A stretch of 64,000 nt of DNA from Monarcha castaneiventris obscurior (Eukaryota > Chordata > Aves > Passeriformes > Monarchidae), in NCBI GenBank assembly GCA_026261815.1, contig JAMPIT010000566.1, positions 29,103,001-29,167,000 of the forward strand. The letters run 5' to 3'. The position numbers and the translations under genes are program-made. Below the pieces are notes generated by a model, which had not been told where the DNA came from, did not search any database, and saw only the letters and a program-made list of their open reading frames with translations. Shown here piece by piece: positions 62,383 through 64,000 of this stretch (the stretch's first letter is position 1; each line of letters begins with the position of its first letter).

Positions 62383-64000
62383 TACTCGAATGGTAAAAAG
62401 CTTGCCATTTAACCCCTCAGTTATTGAGACTGCCTCACATCAGACATTGCCATTGACAAGTCTAGTGATACTATATATGTATGCATATATGTATAAAAAG
62501 TACTGTGTTTGTTGTTAATAATTAACTTTAGAGGTTGTGGTAATACTCAGTAAGATATTAGAAATCCAGAAAAGGTGTACTAGTCAGACAGTATTATTGA
62601 AGATACATAAAGATGCTGGGTTTGAAAATCTATTTTTTTCCTGAAGAATTAAAAATCAGGCAAGAGTTTATTTATTAGTTGGCCGGTTAATTTTCAGTGC
62701 CTTCAAGTGGGTTAAGTCTTGATAAATGATTTTGCAATGGAATAAGGAATGTGTATCTGCCGTCTGACTGTAGGTACGCATTCCACCTAATGATGGCCTG
62801 TCTTTGAATTGAACTCATGGACAGGTAATTTGCAATTATATTTCTATTTGATCTTTTAACGTAAGTTCAAAAGAAATCAAGCTTACATTTCTATCAGTTA
62901 CTAAATTTAAGGATAAAAATATTTCTTTTAAATGCATAAATTAAGTAAAATTAAAAACACTTTCACAATGACTAAAGGAGTTCTGGAGTATGATTCAGGT
63001 CATACTGAAGAGTCATGCACAGATCACACTACATAAATTTCAAAAAGAAGCAATAAATGGTTTAAATGTACAAAGTGTACAAATGTACAAACCAGTCCAG
63101 TACAGCCTTCAGCAGGCATCAGCGGGCGCCTGTTAAGTAAAATCAGTGTTCTGCGCTGTCTGTGAACACAGTGGGTAGTTCTGACTTGACTTGTGATTAT
63201 TTGATTTCCTGGCAGACTTTGAATCAATTCCAATTACATTCCTGAGACTAACAGTTGGAACAACTTGGGTCTAAATCTCTCATACCAAGAACTTTAACCA
63301 CCTACCCTGAAAGGTATGGAGGTTTGGAAGCAAGTGCAAGGCAACAAGCAATGGTTTTCTGTTCCGCCTGTGAAATCATGAAGAAATGCAGTAAACTGTG
63401 CCTTTGAAAAGACTTTCCAATATTGTCCCATTTGCAGGGGAGATGCCACTGAGGTTGCCACCACTGTAAATGTAATTTTAAAACATTATAACTGGCCCCA
63501 CTAATCAATTGCAGGCTATCTGAGAATATGAAAACCATCTGCTCCACCAAATTCTATTATTTGTGGTTGATGTTTTTCATGACTCCCACCAGTAACATTT
63601 TAAGTGTTGTAAATATTTCACATTTGGACAGAAACCAGTCAGAGTCCTATAGGCACTTCATAAAGTAAAGCAAGCAGAACTGGAGATGGTCAGATGCTCC
63701 CCTTTTCATCCTCTTCAAAAAGGCAAAGAGATTTTTCCTGAAACTACCTTAAGACAAAGTAAAGGAGTAAGACAAAGTTAGGAAGGAGTAAGAACCACAG
63801 AGATACTTCTGACAGGATATTCTCTTAACTCCAGAATAATTTCCCATGATAATTAAAGCTGACAGCACTATCTATCTCCCAGGCATGATGCTGTGGAAGC
63901 CCATAGGATACAAGCATGAGAGTCAGATGTAGCACATGTGGAAAAGCAGATTCTGTAATATCTACTAGTGCATTTCTAAAGAGGTGATCTAGTTGAAGGG

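Larger units (their letters stand above)
41420..64000 (-). other. ANOS1: ANOS1 (anosmin-1) gene, 3' part
   Basis: The minus strand carries the last five coding exons of ANOS1 (also called KAL1), plus a probable long 3'UTR and intron sequence up to the window edge. Anosmin-1 is a secreted, heparan-sulfate-binding extracellular matrix glycoprotein. It acts in olfactory axon and GnRH-neuron migration, neural crest and FGF receptor signalling, and loss in humans causes X-linked Kallmann syndrome. The five exons join in phase into 228 residues closely similar to the human C-terminus. Introns here are short (about 0.7, 2.3, 1.2 and 2.2 kb). Exons for the signal peptide, Cys-rich region, WAP domain and FN3 domains 1-2 were not found and should lie beyond 64 kb. 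Confidence 0.95.
52939..64000 (-). other. ANOS1: ANOS1 intron 9 (incomplete at window edge)
   Basis: Everything beyond the exon 10 acceptor. I searched the minus strand for the exon that should precede it (coding the 'QVKVYWKK'-like B strand of FN3 domain 3 and ending one base into a codon before GTAAGT) and did not find it. The span holds two CR1 fragments, a tRNA-derived SINE, two short tandem duplications and two intronic reading frames, all listed separately. The rest is AT-rich and featureless. Confidence 0.7.

Noticed and set aside
1..64000. Prokaryotic features, CRISPR arrays or operons
   Set aside because: The window has spliced vertebrate exons, CR1 and LTR elements and no evenly spaced identical repeats with spacers.

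Overview
This window is vertebrate nuclear DNA from a bird, most likely a passerine songbird. It is AT-rich and intron/intergenic in character, with no operons, no Shine-Dalgarno sites and no long uninterrupted genes. The lineage call rests on its repeats. There are several CR1 LINE copies with the usual avian 3' end (a ...TTCCAAC... block followed by an ATTCTGTGATTCT-type octamer tail), an avian solo LTR, and a tRNA-Ile-derived SINE with a CR1-like tail at about 62.24-62.38 kb that resembles the zebra-finch family TguSINE1.

The only gene I can establish is the 3' end of ANOS1 (KAL1, anosmin-1) on the minus strand. Five consecutive coding exons lie at 52938-52844, 50636-50465, 49216-48996, 46740-46599 and 45903-45845. 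Their splice sites are canonical GT/AG and their phases join perfectly. Together they encode the last 228 residues: most of fibronectin type III domain 3, all of domain 4, and the histidine-rich C-terminus ending in TAA. By comparison with the 14-exon human gene these are exons 10-14. A long AT-rich 3'UTR probably runs to about 41.42 kb, where AATAAA is found on the minus strand. Exons 1-9 (signal peptide, Cys-rich region, WAP domain, FN3 domains 1-2) were not found and should lie beyond 64 kb.

Layout. 1-41.4 kb is intergenic DNA downstream of ANOS1, with no supportable gene. It holds CR1 remnants (7.97-8.04, 10.98-12.03, 17.78-18.06 and 34.18-34.66 kb), one solo LTR with a 4-bp target duplication (19.63-20.24 kb), a few satellites and two unexplained GC-richer islands (16.6-17.2 and 36.8-37.7 kb). 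41.4-52.9 kb is the ANOS1 3'UTR and last five exons, separated by short introns of about 0.7-2.3 kb. 52.9-64 kb is intron 9, with two CR1 fragments in opposite orientation, two open reading stretches of unknown meaning, short tandem duplications and the SINE.

I found no convincing previously undescribed system. The points most worth checking are the remnant of a CR1 ORF1 esterase-like domain, the two unexplained GC-richer islands, the two intronic reading frames at 57.3-57.8 and 59.3-59.7 kb, and the lineage-specific exon 11/12 junction of ANOS1.
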